Assembly (NCBI GenBank): GCA_013204495.1
Contig: JABMNQ010000127.1
Span: forward strand, 1-7,257
DNA: 7,257 bases
Source of the DNA: Candidatus Pelagibacter sp.
GTDB taxonomy: Bacteria > Pseudomonadota > Alphaproteobacteria > Pelagibacterales > Pelagibacteraceae
Reading direction: 5' to 3'
The notes under the pieces are model-generated. The model had not been told where the DNA came from. It worked only from the letters and a program-made list of their open reading frames with translations, and searched no databases. The translations under genes and the position numbers were made by a program. Below are positions 5,326 through 7,257 of the stretch, one piece after another. The number at the start of each line of letters is the position of its first letter. Within the stretch, counting starts at the first letter, position 1.

Positions 5326-7257
5326 TTAATTGCTCATGTAGTTAGTTAACCAAGTTGTATGTGATTCAATCAAATCGTCAATTGATACTTTTGTCTTATT
5401 ATCAATAATTAATTCATTTTCATTTACCGTTGCAAGTTCATCAAAATACACAGAGTTTTCTTGAAGTATTTCAGTCACACTTTGAAGGTCATCTTTAACA
5501 ATTTCTAAGATGTATCTTCCTTGATCTTCACCAAATAAGTATTCAAATTGATTAATTAAGTAATTAGGTTTTTTAAGGGTCGCACCTTTCTTGCCTTTAA
5601 TACACATTAAAGAAAGAGCGGTAATTATACCCCCTAAAGAGACATCGTGAGCGGCTTTAATAAATTTTTTATCAATAAGTTTTAAGATTGTTACGCCATT
5701 ATTCTTTTCATTAAAAAGATTAATTTCAGGAGGTGGGCCATTTTTTTCATTTAAAATTTCTCTTGCAAATAAGCTTTGGTCTAAGTGGCCTTCAGTTTTA
5801 CCTATTAGTAAAAGAATATTATCAACTTCTTTTAAATCCATGGTCACCATATTTTCATAATTTTTAATTAATCCAACACCCCCAATTGTTGGAGTTGGTT
5901 TAATTCCTATATCTTTAGTTTGATTATAAAAAGAAACATTTCCAGACACTACTGGAAAGTCTAAGTAAGCACTTGCTTCACCTAAACCTTGAACGCATTC
6001 AACAAATTCTCCCATATTTTCTTCATTCTCAGGGCTACCAAAATTTAAACAGTTAGTGATTGCAATTGGTTTTGCACCAACTGAAATTAAATTTCTCCAA
6101 CTTTCACAAACAATTTGTTTTCCACCACTTAGTGGATGAGCCCAACAATAAACAGCTGAAGAATCCACTGAAGCTGCAATCGCTTTTTTGGTGCCATGAA
6201 CTCTAACAACACCAGCATCTCCTCCAGGCTTTTGAATAGTATCACCCATAACAGTGTGATCATATTGTTGCCAAATCCATTCTTTGCTACATATATTAGG
6301 ATTAGATAATATTTTATTTAAAACATTTTTTATCTTTAAAGTTTTAAATTCTTCTTTTTTAATTTTTATTTTTTTAGGTAATTTAGCTTTCTTCCATTTA
6401 CGATCATACATGGGTGAGTTTTCAACCAATGTATTAACAGGAATATCAGCAACTTTTTCTTCATTGAAATATAGTTGAATTTTTTTACTTTTTGTAGTTT
6501 TGCCAATTACCGCAAAGTCTAAATTCCATTTATCAAATATTTTTTGAGCCATTTCTTCTTTGCCATTTTCTAAAACGATAAGCATTCGCTCTTGGCTTTC
6601 AGAGAGCATAATTTCGTAAGGGGTCATATTTGCTTCTCTACAAGGAACTTTATTTAAATTTATTTCAATTCCCAAATTTCCCTTTGAAGCCATTTCAATA
6701 CTTGAAGAAGTTAATCCCGCAGCCCCCATATCTTGTATGGCTATAATTGAATCTCCTGCCATTAATTCTAAACAAGCTTCTAATAATAGTTTTTCTGTAA
6801 AGGGATCTCCAACTTGAACAGTTGGTTTTTTTTCTTCAATTTTATCATCAAAAGAAGCGGATGCCATACTAGCACCATGTATGCCGTCTCTCCCAGTTTT
6901 AGAGCCAACGTATATTACAGGCTTTCCTAATCCTGCAGCTTTTGAATAAAAAATTTTATCTTTTTTAACCAATCCTAATGTCATCGCATTTACTAAAATG
7001 TTACCATTATAAGACTCGTCAAAACTAGTTTGACCAGCAATAGTTGGAACCCCCATGCAATTACCATATCCACCAATTCCATGAACAACTCCACGCAGTA
7101 AATTCTTAGTTTTTTTATGTTGCGGTGAGCCGAAATGAATTGAGTTAAGATTGGCTATAGGTCTTGCGCCCATTGTAAAAACATCCCTCATAATCCCACC
7201 AACACCTGTTGCAGCACCTTGGTAAGGTTCGATAAAAGAAGGATGATTATGACTTTC
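5326..7257 (-). CDS. purL: Phosphoribosylformylglycinamidine synthase subunit PurL (partial, 5' end outside window)
   Basis: PurL is the synthetase subunit of the FGAM synthase complex (with PurS and PurQ): FGAR, ATP and glutamine-derived ammonia give FGAM, the fourth step of de novo purine synthesis. The frame stays open to base 7257 and upstream of the first visible ATG (7191) encodes [18 protein letters not shown], the hallmark ATP/FGAR-site motif, so that ATG is internal. 643 residues are present; about 80-90 N-terminal residues should be missing relative to the roughly 730-residue small PurL. Other family blocks, in fragment numbering, are [16 protein letters not shown] (118-133), QDMGAAGL (175-182), [13 protein letters not shown] (343-355), the second-half [10 protein letters not shown] (438-447), AHDVSLGGI (536-544) and [11 protein letters not shown] (575-585). 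A lysine-rich linker (about 289-312) joins the two AIRS-like halves. No glutaminase domain follows, so PurQ must be separate. bolA starts one base after the stop. Confidence 0.97.
   Translation of the reverse strand, partial: ESHNHPSFIEPYQGAATGVGGIMRDVFTMGARPIANLNSIHFGSPQHKKTKNLLRGVVHGIGGYGNCMGVPTIAGQTSFDESYNGNILVNAMTLGLVKKDKIFYSKAAGLGKPVIYVGSKTGRDGIHGASMASASFDDKIEEKKPTVQVGDPFTEKLLLEACLELMAGDSIIAIQDMGAAGLTSSSIEMASKGNLGIEINLNKVPCREANMTPYEIMLSESQERMLIVLENGKEEMAQKIFDKWNLDFAVIGKTTKSKKIQLYFNEEKVADIPVNTLVENSPMYDRKWKKAKLPKKIKIKKEEFKTLKIKNVLNKILSNPNICSKEWIWQQYDHTVMGDTIQKPGGDAGVVRVHGTKKAIAASVDSSAVYCWAHPLSGGKQIVCESWRNLISVGAKPIAITNCLNFGSPENEENMGEFVECVQGLGEASAYLDFPVVSGNVSFYNQTKDIGIKPTPTIGGVGLIKNYENMVTMDLKEVDNILLLIGKTEGHLDQSLFAREILNEKNGPPPEINLFNEKNNGVTILKLIDKKFIKAAHDVSLGGIITALSLMCIKGKKGATLKKPNYLINQFEYLFGEDQGRYILEIVKDDLQSVTEILQENSVYFDELATVNENELIIDNKTKVSIDDLIESHTTWLTNYMSN

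Noticed and set aside
6340..6375. T-rich tract in purL as a possible terminator or slippage site
   Set aside because: It encodes the lysine-rich linker on the minus strand, has no preceding stable hairpin, and the frame is intact.
6284..6478. 64-codon plus-strand frame opposite purL, with hydrophobic residues suggesting a membrane peptide
   Set aside because: The hydrophobicity comes from reading the lysine-rich PurL linker in antisense (AAA becomes TTT); no start context or conservation evidence.
7189..7191. ATG at 7191 as the purL start
   Set aside because: The same frame upstream encodes the conserved PurL motif [18 protein letters not shown] up to the window edge, so this methionine is internal.

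Overview
The window looks like core chromosome of a streamlined, AT-rich marine alphaproteobacterium, most likely of the SAR11/Pelagibacter type. This rests on the very A+T-rich codons, lysine/asparagine/isoleucine-rich proteins, intergenic gaps of 0 to 45 bases, near absence of Shine-Dalgarno sites, an alphaproteobacterial form of ribosomal protein S4, and the gene sets cysS-cimA-trmJ-rpsD and purL-bolA-grxD. The assignment comes from reading the proteins, not from a database search.

Layout. Plus strand, 1-378: the C-terminal part of nadE (NAD+ synthase), cut by the window edge. A 45-base gap (379-423) carries a hairpin and a candidate promoter. Plus strand, 424-4754: cysS (cysteinyl-tRNA synthetase), cimA (citramalate synthase), trmJ (tRNA ribose methyltransferase) and rpsD (ribosomal protein S4). 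The cysS/cimA and cimA/trmJ junctions overlap (ATGA and TAATG). The trmJ/rpsD junction is 28 bases and holds both a consensus-like promoter and a 10-codon micro-ORF bridging the two genes. Convergent minus strand, 4762-7257: purL (FGAM synthase large subunit, start outside the window), bolA and grxD, packed as one operon. Only 7 bases separate rpsD from grxD.

How the genes fit together. The plus-strand group is mostly translation: charging of tRNA-Cys, anticodon-loop methylation and a 30S assembly protein, with isoleucine-precursor synthesis (CimA) inserted. The minus-strand group joins a purine biosynthesis step to the BolA/monothiol-glutaredoxin pair, which bind a shared [2Fe-2S] cluster and act in iron-sulfur/iron homeostasis.

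No mobile element, CRISPR array, structural RNA gene or unknown protein-coding gene was seen, and there is no gene-free stretch over 45 bases. I found no undescribed protein system. The part most worth a second look is the trmJ/rpsD junction: a TTGACA-16 bp-TATAAA promoter with a C-rich discriminator would give rpsD an almost leaderless mRNA, and it overlaps the micro-ORF. A second candidate near-leaderless promoter lies before cysS.
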